45,302 nt of DNA from Rhodospirillaceae bacterium (lineage in GTDB: Bacteria > Pseudomonadota > Alphaproteobacteria > GCA-2731375), in assembly GCA_018667855.1 (NCBI GenBank), contig JABIRL010000230.1, forward strand, positions 1 through 45,302, in the 5' to 3' direction. Each line of letters starts with the position of its first letter. Within the stretch, counting starts at the first letter, position 1. The notes under the pieces are model-generated. The model had not been told where the DNA came from. It worked only from the letters and a program-made list of their open reading frames with translations, and made no database searches. The position numbers were made by a program, and so were the translations under genes. Below, in pieces: positions 16,182 to 23,487 of this stretch.

Positions 16182-19100
16182 CTACTGTAACGTCACCAGC
16201 ACGCTGTCCGGGTTGCCCTGGATGGAGGCGTTTTGGTCGCGGGACCAGCGGCGGCGGGCCTGGTAGGTCATTTCGTCGTCCAGGTAGGCGTGCAGCTCCG
16301 CCAGGGTGACGCGGCCGTCGCCGTTGCCGAAGCCTTCGCCGTCGGCGGTGCCGCTCAGGGCTTCCAGCAGATGTTTGGTGAACAGGCCCTGTTTGGCGTC
16401 CTCGTCCCAGGAGGCGAACTGGTCGTTCCGGGCCGCGGTGACGACCACCATGCCTTTCGATGATTCGGGCATCACGGCCTTGACCGTCAGGCCGGAGGTG
16501 GCGCGGACCAGCATGCCCTTTTCGCTTTCGCCCGAAAAACATGCATCGAGATAGACCGACATGGAGCGGGCCGGAATTTTACCCAGGTTGCCCAGTAGGG
16601 TATCGAGAGGATAGCCGTTCAGCTCCACCCGGTTGGGATCGGCATCGACCGGCAGCAGATAGCCCTTGCGGTCGCGCAGGCCCGGCACCCCGTGGCCGGA
16701 GTAAAACACGACAACATCGGACTTGCCGGCGCGGACATAGTCGAACAGGCGGCCGCGATGATTTCCGGCGGTGCCGAAGGTGGCGTTCAACTGGGTCAGG
16801 GTGGCATCGCGCAGATCGATGATATTGCCCTTGCGGTAGCCGAGTTTGTCGATCACGAAACGGCGCACCGCGTCGGCATCATTCCTGGCGAAGGCAACAT
16901 CCGGTGTGCGGCCGCCGTAGTCCCGATTGCCGACAATCACGGCAACGGCATATTTATGCTTCAGCCGCAGGGCGCGCAGGGCGGTTTGTTTTGCCTGGCT
17001 CCGCTTGTCTTTCGCGGCCTTGGCGGCCGCGACTTTGCGTTCCTGGGCGGCCTTGGTGGCCGCGACCATACGTTCCTTTTCGGCCTTGGCTTCCGCCAGC
17101 TTTCGCGCCTTTTTGGCCTTGGCTTCCGCGACCTTACGCTCCTTGGCAGCCTTGGCCTCCGCCAGCTTTCGCGCCTTTTCGGCCCTCGCGGCCGCCAGTT
17201 TACGCTCTTTCTCGGCCTTGGCTGCCAGGCGGGCGGCCTTAAGCTTGCGTTCGTGCGCGGCCTCGGCCGCCAGGCGTGCGTCCTCCTCCAGCCTTTTTTG
17301 CTTGGCCGCGATGGCGTCCATGCCGGTTTCGATCACGTGGGTCGTCTGCGCCATGGTCAGATAACCGGTTTCCAGGGCCTGGATGGACTTCTGATAGGCG
17401 GCGACGGCGCGGCGGGTTCCACTGCCAAGAATCCCATCGACCGTCCCTTTATGAAAGCCCAGCTCCGCCAGGCCGTGTTGAATTTGCCGCCGCTCCTCCG
17501 CTCCAAGGCCCTTTTGCAGGCGCTGGCCTTCCAGCTTGGCGGTTTCCAGTTTGATGCGCGCCTGTTCCGCCGCCTTGCGCCGTTGCAATTCCGCCTGCTG
17601 CCGGCGCTTGGCCGCGGCGGCAAGACGGGCACGCTTAAGCTTTTGCGCCTTGTTCGGGCCGGGTGGATCCAATTGTCGTGCCGCGGCATAACGCTGCTTG
17701 GCCGTGGCTCTTGCCGCCGGTCGATCCTTGACGCGCCGGTCCTGGACGACCCGTTTTCGTTTCCGTTCGTTTGCCGCCGTTCGAACCCTGGGCTCACGGG
17801 GCCCACCGTCGCGCTTCAGTGCGATTGTGCAGTCATCCATCTTGGCGGTTACGGCGCCCGTGTCATTGTCGAAACTGAAGGTCACGGGGACATTGTCGAA
17901 CACTGCAAACCGCAGAAATCCTCCACTGGGAATGGTGCGGCTGTATTTTCGGTGCGCGGTGTCGTAGCTGATGCTGCGCTGAATTTCCATATCCATGCGC
18001 TGACCGGCGACGGAAACCGTCATGTCGTAACTGATTTCGTAGCCGCCGCCGCTCCACCCACAAGCACCCACAAAACCCTTCCATCGGCCCTCGAAGGCGT
18101 CGGAATCGTTAAATGCGACAAATTTGCGGGTGCTGTCCGGCGCCGCTTTCGCTTGTTCGCGCCGTGGGCTTTCAGCCGCCGCTACCGCCGTAGTCCCAGG
18201 CCCGGGCCCGCCTTCCCGCGCCAGTGCGAAGGAGCACGCATCCGTGCTCGCAACAACCGAACCGTTAGCTGGGTCAAATTTGAAGGACATCTGTACGTCG
18301 CTACGCGCCGTAACTTGCAACGAGCCGTTTTGCGGAAATTTTTTTTCATGTTCCGTGCGTTCTCTCCCCAATTTATTGGAGCTGACTATTTCCAAGTTCA
18401 TATTCGAGCCACGAACAAGAATCACCGTTTCATAATTCAGGTCGTAGCCGCCCGTGCTAAATCCGCACGAAATTGCCTCGCCGACCCATTTGCCCTGAAA
18501 GGCATCGGTATCGCGCAATGAAACGAGTTGGCGTGTGCTGGCCGATGCACTTTCCGGCTGCCGTGCTTGTGCCGTTCCGGTTTGCCCACGCCGTGGGTTT
18601 TCAGCCGCCGCGACAGCCGTAGTTCCAGGCCCGGGCCCGCCTTCCCGCGCCAGTGCGAAGGAGCAGTCGTCTGTGTTCGCCACCACGGTGCCCGACGGCG
18701 CGTCGAATTTGAAGGTCATTTCGACGTCGCTGAAGGGGGTCATTCTCAAGCGGCCATTTTTTGGAAATTTCCTGGCAAACGTTTTAGCTTCACCATTGGT
18801 GCTGGGGTGACGCAGGATATCCAGCCTCAGATCCGTACCGGAAACCGAGACCGTCGCTTCGTAACCGACCTCGAAAGTGCCCGCGCCCCATCCGCAGGAT
18901 ATCTCCCGCCCCACCCATCGGCCCTGAAAAGCACCGGCATTGCCGGCGGTGGCGACATTGCGGACATTCGAATTTTGATTGCCCGAAGGTTTCTTTTGGG
19001 CCGATTGTGTAGGCTTCGCCGCCGCCTGCCGCGCCTGGGCGTCTATTTTACGTTTGTCGGCCAGGCGCAAATGTTTCCAGCAGCCCTTGGGTGAAAATCC

Positions 19101-19676
19101 CCTGGCCTTAGCCTTTCGGACCGCGCCCTTGGAAAATTGCGACCACGAAAACGTTGTCGGCTGGCCATTCGTAATGCCGCCCGCGACCAGAGCGTCCAGG
19201 CAGACCTTGTCATCGGTGTTCTTGGCGGCGGCGGCGCGCATAGATTTTTTATCGGTTTTCTTGGGCAGGAAACTTATGGCCATGACGCAGTAGGAATTCA
19301 CATTGCCCGGGATCGCCGTGAGTTTTACTTTCAGGTTGGTGCCGATCGTGCGGCCCTGAAACCGCGCCCGCGTCGGCATGGACTGCTCAAGCACTTTCCA
19401 TTCGCCCCAGACGTCGAAATTTCCATGCGACGAAATTTCACCTCTAAATGTTTGAGATTCCGATCCCTGGGGTATCACGGCCTCGAACCTGCCATTCACG
19501 ATCCGCATATGGGGATCATCGCCGCCAAGCAGACAATCGCCTTCTTCGGAGCTAACGGAGCCAACCCATTCACCGTCGGCTGTCTTGGCGGCAGCTGGCG
19601 CTATCGCATAAAGGGCAAGGAAAAGGGCCGGGGCCAGCAGCGCCGGAAACAACTTGATCGGACTGGTAATTCCCAT
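16182..19676 (-). CDS. Exported multidomain caspase-like (peptidase C14) protein
   Basis: A 1164-residue protein with a signal peptide (ATG at 19676, cleavage near IAPAAA-K). Order: an N-terminal beta-rich domain; a KGAVRKAKARGFSPKGCWKH segment; three copies of an unrecognised domain of about 110-125 residues (about 249-372, 390-502, 527-625), each starting F-[QE]-G-[RK]-W-x-G and ending D-[DA]-C-[ST]-[FI]-AL; an Arg/Lys/Ala-rich helical region; a peptidoglycan_binding_1-type module (about 729-766); a long Ala/Lys/Glu stalk; and a C-terminal caspase fold from about 907. The catalytic dyad is H995 (YSGHG) and C1046 (DACFSGE), as in bacterial orthocaspases. GNGDGRVTLAEL near the end resembles an EF-hand loop, and calcium control is known in metacaspases. 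The gene converges on the hemerythrin gene. Substrate and role are unknown. Confidence 0.88.
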   Translation of the reverse strand: MGITSPIKLFPALLAPALFLALYAIAPAAAKTADGEWVGSVSSEEGDCLLGGDDPHMRIVNGRFEAVIPQGSESQTFRGEISSHGNFDVWGEWKVLEQSMPTRARFQGRTIGTNLKVKLTAIPGNVNSYCVMAISFLPKKTDKKSMRAAAAKNTDDKVCLDALVAGGITNGQPTTFSWSQFSKGAVRKAKARGFSPKGCWKHLRLADKRKIDAQARQAAAKPTQSAQKKPSGNQNSNVRNVATAGNAGAFQGRWVGREISCGWGAGTFEVGYEATVSVSGTDLRLDILRHPSTNGEAKTFARKFPKNGRLRMTPFSDVEMTFKFDAPSGTVVANTDDCSFALAREGGPGPGTTAVAAAENPRRGQTGTAQARQPESASASTRQLVSLRDTDAFQGKWVGEAISCGFSTGGYDLNYETVILVRGSNMNLEIVSSNKLGRERTEHEKKFPQNGSLQVTARSDVQMSFKFDPANGSVVASTDACSFALAREGGPGPGTTAVAAAESPRREQAKAAPDSTRKFVAFNDSDAFEGRWKGFVGACGWSGGGYEISYDMTVSVAGQRMDMEIQRSISYDTAHRKYSRTIPSGGFLRFAVFDNVPVTFSFDNDTGAVTAKMDDCTIALKRDGGPREPRVRTAANERKRKRVVQDRRVKDRPAARATAKQRYAAARQLDPPGPNKAQKLKRARLAAAAKRRQQAELQRRKAAEQARIKLETAKLEGQRLQKGLGAEERRQIQHGLAELGFHKGTVDGILGSGTRRAVAAYQKSIQALETGYLTMAQTTHVIETGMDAIAAKQKRLEEDARLAAEAAHERKLKAARLAAKAEKERKLAAARAEKARKLAEAKAAKERKVAEAKAKKARKLAEAKAEKERMVAATKAAQERKVAAAKAAKDKRSQAKQTALRALRLKHKYAVAVIVGNRDYGGRTPDVAFARNDADAVRRFVIDKLGYRKGNIIDLRDATLTQLNATFGTAGNHRGRLFDYVRAGKSDVVVFYSGHGVPGLRDRKGYLLPVDADPNRVELNGYPLDTLLGNLGKIPARSMSVYLDACFSGESEKGMLVRATSGLTVKAVMPESSKGMVVVTAARNDQFASWDEDAKQGLFTKHLLEALSGTADGEGFGNGDGRVTLAELHAYLDDEMTYQARRRWSRDQNASIQGNPDSVLVTLQ
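18196..18236 (-). repeat. 41-bp exact repeat, copy 1 (inside caspase gene)
   Basis: Identical over 41 bases to 18625-18665. It encodes the junction at the end of the second repeated domain (CSFALAREGGPGPG) and part of the linker. Similarity continues more loosely on both sides. The nucleotide identity shows a recent duplication or gene conversion between the repeats, since the protein copies elsewhere are only moderately alike. Confidence 0.85.
18625..18665 (-). repeat. 41-bp exact repeat, copy 2 (inside caspase gene)
   Basis: Second copy of the 41-base identity described at 18196-18236, encoding the same CSFALAREGGPGPG junction at the end of the first repeated domain. The two copies lie 429 bases (143 codons) apart in the same frame, which equals the period of the protein repeat including its linker. 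Confidence 0.85.
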
Positions 19677-19780
19677 AAAGACCCCCGACCGGCGCGGCCT
19701 GGTCCCACCCACCGTGGAAACCGAATTGCCGGCGACCGCCACTGTCTGTTGAAATCCAGCCCTATCTTGCCCACGCCGAC

Positions 19781-19796
19781 GTTAATTAATTGTTAT
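19781..19796 (-). promoter_or_regulatory. Weak CtrA-like site before the caspase gene
   Basis: Read on the minus strand, ATAA-N7-TTAAC lies about 105 bases before the caspase start. It differs from the CtrA consensus TTAA-N7-TTAAC at one base, but the stretch is AT-rich (TTAATTAATT) so a chance match is easy. The 188-base interval from 19677 to 19864 holds no other feature I can support. Confidence 0.2.
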
Positions 19797-19864
19797 GGAA
19801 TTTATTCAAATCGGCCGCCTGTTTGGCGATCTGTTGAAGCACGGAAGCCTGGCGGGTTTGCCCA

Positions 19865-20746
19865 TCAAGGGCCGATGATCAATCCTAGATACCAATTGGC
19901 CAGCCCTTGGCCAAAAAAAATGGCGATGATACCGCCACAGGCAAGAAACGGGCCGAACGGAACGGCCGAACGCCGGTCCCGGGAAAAAAACAGCATCATC
20001 GCCAGACCAACCAGGCTGCCTGTCAGAAAGGCGACGATCAGGGATCCGATCAGGCCCTGCAGCCCAAGCCAGGCACCAATCACGGCGGCCAACTTCCAAT
20101 CACCCCGCCCAATGCCTTGGCGGTGGGTCAGGATAAGATAGACCGCATTGATCAGCGCCAAAATTCCGTAACCGCAGACGGCACCGAGAATGGCGCGGTC
20201 CGCCGTAACCGGGCCGCCGATGGCGCTGGCCGCCAAGCCGACCCAGATTGCAGGCAAGGTCAGCATATCGGGGATAGTCATCAATTCGGCATCGATGAAG
20301 GCGATGACGAGCAACAGGCACGCCAGCCCAAAACCAATAGCGGCCCCGGCGGTAAAGCCAAACCGCCACAGGGCTAACAACGCCAAGGCGCCGGTCAGCG
20401 CCTCGACCATCGGATAGCGCAGGGATATGGCGGTACGGCAGGCGGAACATTTCCCGGCCAGGGCAAGGTAACTCAGCAGCGGAACATTTTCATACCAGGC
20501 CAGCCGATGACTGCAGCCGGGACAATGGGACGGCGGTGAGATAAGGAGCCATTTGGAAAATTGAGCGGCTACGCTAGTGCCTGCGGTACTTTCAGTGTTG
20601 TCTTCCGTGTCTTCAAGTAGCTGGGGCAATCTGACGATGACAACGTTCAGAAAGCTGCCGAACAACGTCCCAAACAAGGCGCCGATGGCCAGACTTAATC
20701 CCTGTTGTTGTTCGAAGAACCGAACCGCCAACTCAGAAATGCTCAT
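19865..20746 (-). CDS. pilD: Prepilin peptidase (PilD/GspO family)
   Basis: Inner-membrane aspartyl protease that cleaves and N-methylates type IV prepilins and pseudopilins. The 293-residue protein begins with a hydrophobic helix (IGALFGTLFGSFLNVVIVRLP, the family's GSFLNVVIxRLP motif). It then has the cytoplasmic zinc domain with two CxxC pairs (CPGC and CSAC) found in bifunctional PilD enzymes, followed by several helices. The two catalytic Asp motifs are IAFIDAELMTIPD and GRGDWKLAAVIGAWLG. It faces away from the major pilin gene across a 335-base intergenic region and should process the pilin and the four minor pilins of this locus. Confidence 0.94.
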   Translation of the reverse strand: MSISELAVRFFEQQQGLSLAIGALFGTLFGSFLNVVIVRLPQLLEDTEDNTESTAGTSVAAQFSKWLLISPPSHCPGCSHRLAWYENVPLLSYLALAGKCSACRTAISLRYPMVEALTGALALLALWRFGFTAGAAIGFGLACLLLVIAFIDAELMTIPDMLTLPAIWVGLAASAIGGPVTADRAILGAVCGYGILALINAVYLILTHRQGIGRGDWKLAAVIGAWLGLQGLIGSLIVAFLTGSLVGLAMMLFFSRDRRSAVPFGPFLACGGIIAIFFGQGLANWYLGLIIGP

Positions 20747-20970
20747 GTAGACGTCCCAACGCCGACGCAGCCCGACGTCGCTGCATCGTCACCTTCGGCG
20801 ACCGGTCGATGAAAAGTCAAACGCAACTTTGTTTCCCCTTCTAGCTTTTGCCAGGCTGGTTCCCTTCAATACACCCGACAAAAAGGCGTCGTACAACTGC
20901 TGCCAGTTCCAACGAAGACGATAGATCAAAGTGCCTCGGGCCGAGTCAGATCAACGGCTTGGAATATTCA

Positions 20971-20989
20971 TTAAGAGTAATTTTACCAT
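20971..20989 (+). promoter_or_regulatory. CtrA-like box before the major pilin
   Basis: TTAA-N7-TTTACCAT matches the extended CtrA site TTAA-N7-TTAACCAT at 11 of 12 defined positions and lies 93 bases before the pilin ATG. CtrA directly activates the pilin gene in Caulobacter, so a pilin target is plausible. No clear -10 element is visible downstream. Confidence 0.5.
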
Positions 20990-21028
20990 TGCAAACTAGG
21001 TTGCAGGTTGAAGTTCCAATTTTTTCTT

Positions 21029-21053
21029 AGGTTGGTGTGTGGATAGCCAACCT
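21029..21053 (+). repeat. Inverted repeat in the pilin leader
   Basis: AGGTTGG and CCAACCT form a 7-base stem around an 11-base loop, ending 28 bases before the pilin start. Two further AGGTTG copies lie just upstream. The hairpin could affect message stability or translation of the abundant pilin, or the repeats could bind a regulator. Confidence 0.4.
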
Positions 21054-21081
21054 GAATATGCAACCGGCAAGAAGGTGCGAG

Positions 21082-21678
21082 ATGATGTTTCAAATCAGCA
21101 AGAGTCAGAAGACCCGCCAGAGCGGTTTTACCCTGGTAGAACTCATGGTTGTCGTAACGATTATCGGTATTTTGGCCGCCATCGGCGTTCCAAGAGTGTT
21201 TGCCTACGTTCGGGCTAGTGAAACAGCCGAGGTTTCCCAGGGCGGCGGCCGTATATCGGCGGCGATTAAGGCCTATGGGGATTCCCAGTTGAAAGCCGCT
21301 GCGGCGGTTGTCACGGATTTGGACGCCACCACTTTGACCCCCGATGGTTCGGGCGCGAGTGAAATAACCGCGATACTGCCCATTCTGAAATTGCCCCAGG
21401 ATGGCAAATTCGACTATGCCATCAGCGCCGCTGTCGGTGCCGCGGGAACGCCCCAGGCGGGCGAGACGGTCTTTTGCATTACCGCCACCGGCCGAACCAA
21501 TGCCGGTGTGGTCGGCGGAAAGCTGCTGTATTCCAGCGTCGAAACCACGGCGACGGGCTGGGATGGCCGGGTCAATCGCATACCGTTCGTTAATGGCGAC
21601 ACGGATCTGACATCGGCCACCGCGGGCGGTTATTGCGCCGCGACCGGCACGGCCCAAGCTACGTGCACGAGCTGTTAA
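21082..21678 (+). CDS. Type IV pilin / major pseudopilin
   Basis: A 198-residue prepilin with a short basic leader (MMFQISKSQKTRQSG) and the class III signal G|FTLVELMVVVTIIGILAAIGVPRV, with Glu at mature position 5. The mature protein is about 183 residues. Two cysteines near the C terminus (GGYC and CTSC) could form the D-region disulfide loop typical of type IV pilins; the calcium-binding C-terminal loop of GspG was not recognised. The ATG at 21082 follows GAAGG (21071-21075) at a suitable distance; starts at 21037 or 21058 would lengthen the leader. As the only pilin in the main operon it is probably the major subunit of the fibre. Confidence 0.9.
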   Translation: MMFQISKSQKTRQSGFTLVELMVVVTIIGILAAIGVPRVFAYVRASETAEVSQGGGRISAAIKAYGDSQLKAAAAVVTDLDATTLTPDGSGASEITAILPILKLPQDGKFDYAISAAVGAAGTPQAGETVFCITATGRTNAGVVGGKLLYSSVETTATGWDGRVNRIPFVNGDTDLTSATAGGYCAATGTAQATCTSC

Positions 21679-21734
21679 GAAAACGAACAAACATGCCGGG
21701 CGCTTAGTCCGATCCAGGCAAGGAAGTCGCGCAC

Positions 21735-23399
21735 ATGCCAACCGGCCCTCAGTCTATCGACCAGGCGGCGGATAGCGTAGGCCGGCCCGAAACGAGCCCC
21801 CGCCCCAACGGGCGGGGATCGTCGGGTGGATCAGAGACCGCAACATCCGAACTGCCGGGCAGCGAACGCTATGTGGATTGGCACCTGATCGGTAAGGGCG
21901 GATTCTCTCACGTTTACCGTGTCTGGGACAGGGAACTCGAGATCAACCTGGCCATAAAACTCCTCCGCCAGGGTGATAAAAACACCGGCCCGGTTCAAAA
22001 GCTGCGAAACGAGGTCTTGGTTTCCCGGGCCCTGCGCCATCCTTGCATTTGTCCGGTGCACGACATCTACGAAGGCAATTCGGGCTTCGGCGTGGTCATG
22101 GACTTGCTGCAAGGCTGCGATCTTAAAACCTGGCTGCAAAGCCACAAGGATCAGGTGCGCGACACGTATGAGGAACGCTTCCAACTGCTGATCCAGTTAA
22201 GCGACGCGCTGTCCCTGGCGCATGCCCGCATAGTTCATCGCGACCTGAAGCCGTCAAACATATTTCTCCGCGACAATGATATCGAACACCCCTTGATCCT
22301 GGACTTCGGGTTGTCGGCGCTGGACCAGGATCAAACGAAGTTGAGCCGTTCGGGAACGCCCAAATATATGGCGCCGGAACAACTGGACGGCAGGGCGGAT
22401 GCGCGATCGGACCTGTTCGCCATGGGTATCATCGCCTATGAAGTGATGACGGGTGGGCGACATCCCCACCGCACCGGCAAACAAGATTCCGCGGACCTGG
22501 AAAACCCAACTGGTGATCAAGAGCCAACGGCACCCAGCACCTACTGCGATCTGATCACGGAATCTCTGGACCGTCTCATTCTGCAACTTATCCGCCATGA
22601 TCCCGCCGAACGGCCACAGGCCGCCGGCGAGGTGCACGCGGCGTTGCTGGCCATTGCACGGGAACCCAAGGCAGCGCCGGCGAAGGCGACGGCGATAGTG
22701 GCAAATTCCGAAAATACCAATCGCGTGCTGATCCCCGGCGGTTTCTATCACATCGGCTCGCAGGCATCCTGCCGCTTCGATGCCGAGAAACCCCTGCGCC
22801 GCATAGAGCTCTCCGACTTCCATCTATCGGTCTACCCGGTGACTAACAAGGAATACCGTGACTACACCCAGGCAACGGGACGACCGCTGCCGCCCCTTGG
22901 CGCTGATCCTGTATATGGGCGCGACGATCATCCGGTGGTGATGGTTTCCTGGCAGGATGCGACCGACTATGCCGCCTGGATCGGCGGCCGACTGCCGACA
23001 GAACTTGAATGGGAGGTCGCCGCGAAGAGCGGCCAAAAATTCGTGGACTATCCGTGGGGTGGCGATCAGCCCACCACGCAGCACGCGAACCATGACAACA
23101 TCGTCGGAACGACGACTCCGGTAACGGCGTACCCTCTTGGACGCAATGCGTTAGGGCTTTCCGAGATGGCCGGGAATACATGGGAATGGTGTCTCGACAG
23201 CTGGAACCAGCACTATTACCGCAGCCTGTCGGACGGGGACCAGGATCCGAAGTTCGTCAGCGGCAATGACGAATTCAAGGCGATCAGGGGCGGCAGCTTC
23301 GAGGCGTTTCCGAACATGTGCCGTTGCACGTTTCGGCACCGGGCCGAGGGGTCGGAACGTCGACCCGACATTGGCTTCCGAATGGCGTTCGACGAATGA
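21735..23399 (+). CDS. Ser/Thr protein kinase fused to an FGE-sulfatase-like domain
   Basis: A soluble 554-residue Hanks-type kinase. After a disordered start, the kinase domain (about 45-310) has the glycine loop GKGGFSHVY, K75, catalytic HRDLKPSN (D170), DFGLS (190-194) and APEQ, so it looks active. The C-terminal part (about 331-553) is an FGE-sulfatase/SUMF1-like fold (GGRLPTELEWEVAA, MAGNTWEWC, IRGGSFEA, RPDIGFRM). The first active-site Cys of true FGE is not at its expected place, so this half is more likely a binding module. No membrane helix joins the halves, unlike many PpkA-type kinases. It sits between the pilin and the assembly ATPase, so phosphorylation of pilus parts or of an FHA partner is the natural hypothesis. 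Confidence 0.9.
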   Translation: MPTGPQSIDQAADSVGRPETSPRPNGRGSSGGSETATSELPGSERYVDWHLIGKGGFSHVYRVWDRELEINLAIKLLRQGDKNTGPVQKLRNEVLVSRALRHPCICPVHDIYEGNSGFGVVMDLLQGCDLKTWLQSHKDQVRDTYEERFQLLIQLSDALSLAHARIVHRDLKPSNIFLRDNDIEHPLILDFGLSALDQDQTKLSRSGTPKYMAPEQLDGRADARSDLFAMGIIAYEVMTGGRHPHRTGKQDSADLENPTGDQEPTAPSTYCDLITESLDRLILQLIRHDPAERPQAAGEVHAALLAIAREPKAAPAKATAIVANSENTNRVLIPGGFYHIGSQASCRFDAEKPLRRIELSDFHLSVYPVTNKEYRDYTQATGRPLPPLGADPVYGRDDHPVVMVSWQDATDYAAWIGGRLPTELEWEVAAKSGQKFVDYPWGGDQPTTQHANHDNIVGTTTPVTAYPLGRNALGLSEMAGNTWEWCLDSWNQHYYRSLSDGDQDPKFVSGNDEFKAIRGGSFEAFPNMCRCTFRHRAEGSERRPDIGFRMAFDE

Positions 23400-23487
23400 C
23401 AGTACCATCGGTGCCGGCTTTTGGGATTGGCCGCCGGTGCCGTGAATTCAAGCGTATCCCTGCCAACCAGGGAACCGAGGCGTAAAA

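Larger units (their letters stand above)
20747..21081. other. Intergenic control region between prepilin peptidase and pilin
   Basis: This 335-base stretch holds no convincing gene. The half near the pilin is AT-rich and contains a CtrA-like box (20971-20989), three AGGTTG copies (20998-21003, 21005-21010, 21029-21034) and an inverted repeat AGGTTGG/CCAACCT (21029-21035 and 21047-21053) just before the pilin ribosome-binding site. The half near the peptidase (20747-20960) shows nothing I can name. Confidence 0.6.

Noticed and set aside
16990-17300. Short repeated units resembling a CRISPR-like or satellite array
   Set aside because: The units are in-frame codons for Ala/Lys/Glu helical repeats of the caspase protein, of uneven length and without unique spacers.
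16692-18521. Open frame of 609 codons on the plus strand opposite the caspase gene
   Set aside because: The minus-strand frame has a signal peptide, repeats and caspase motifs; the plus frame has no recognisable domain and mirrors the Ala/Lys repeats.
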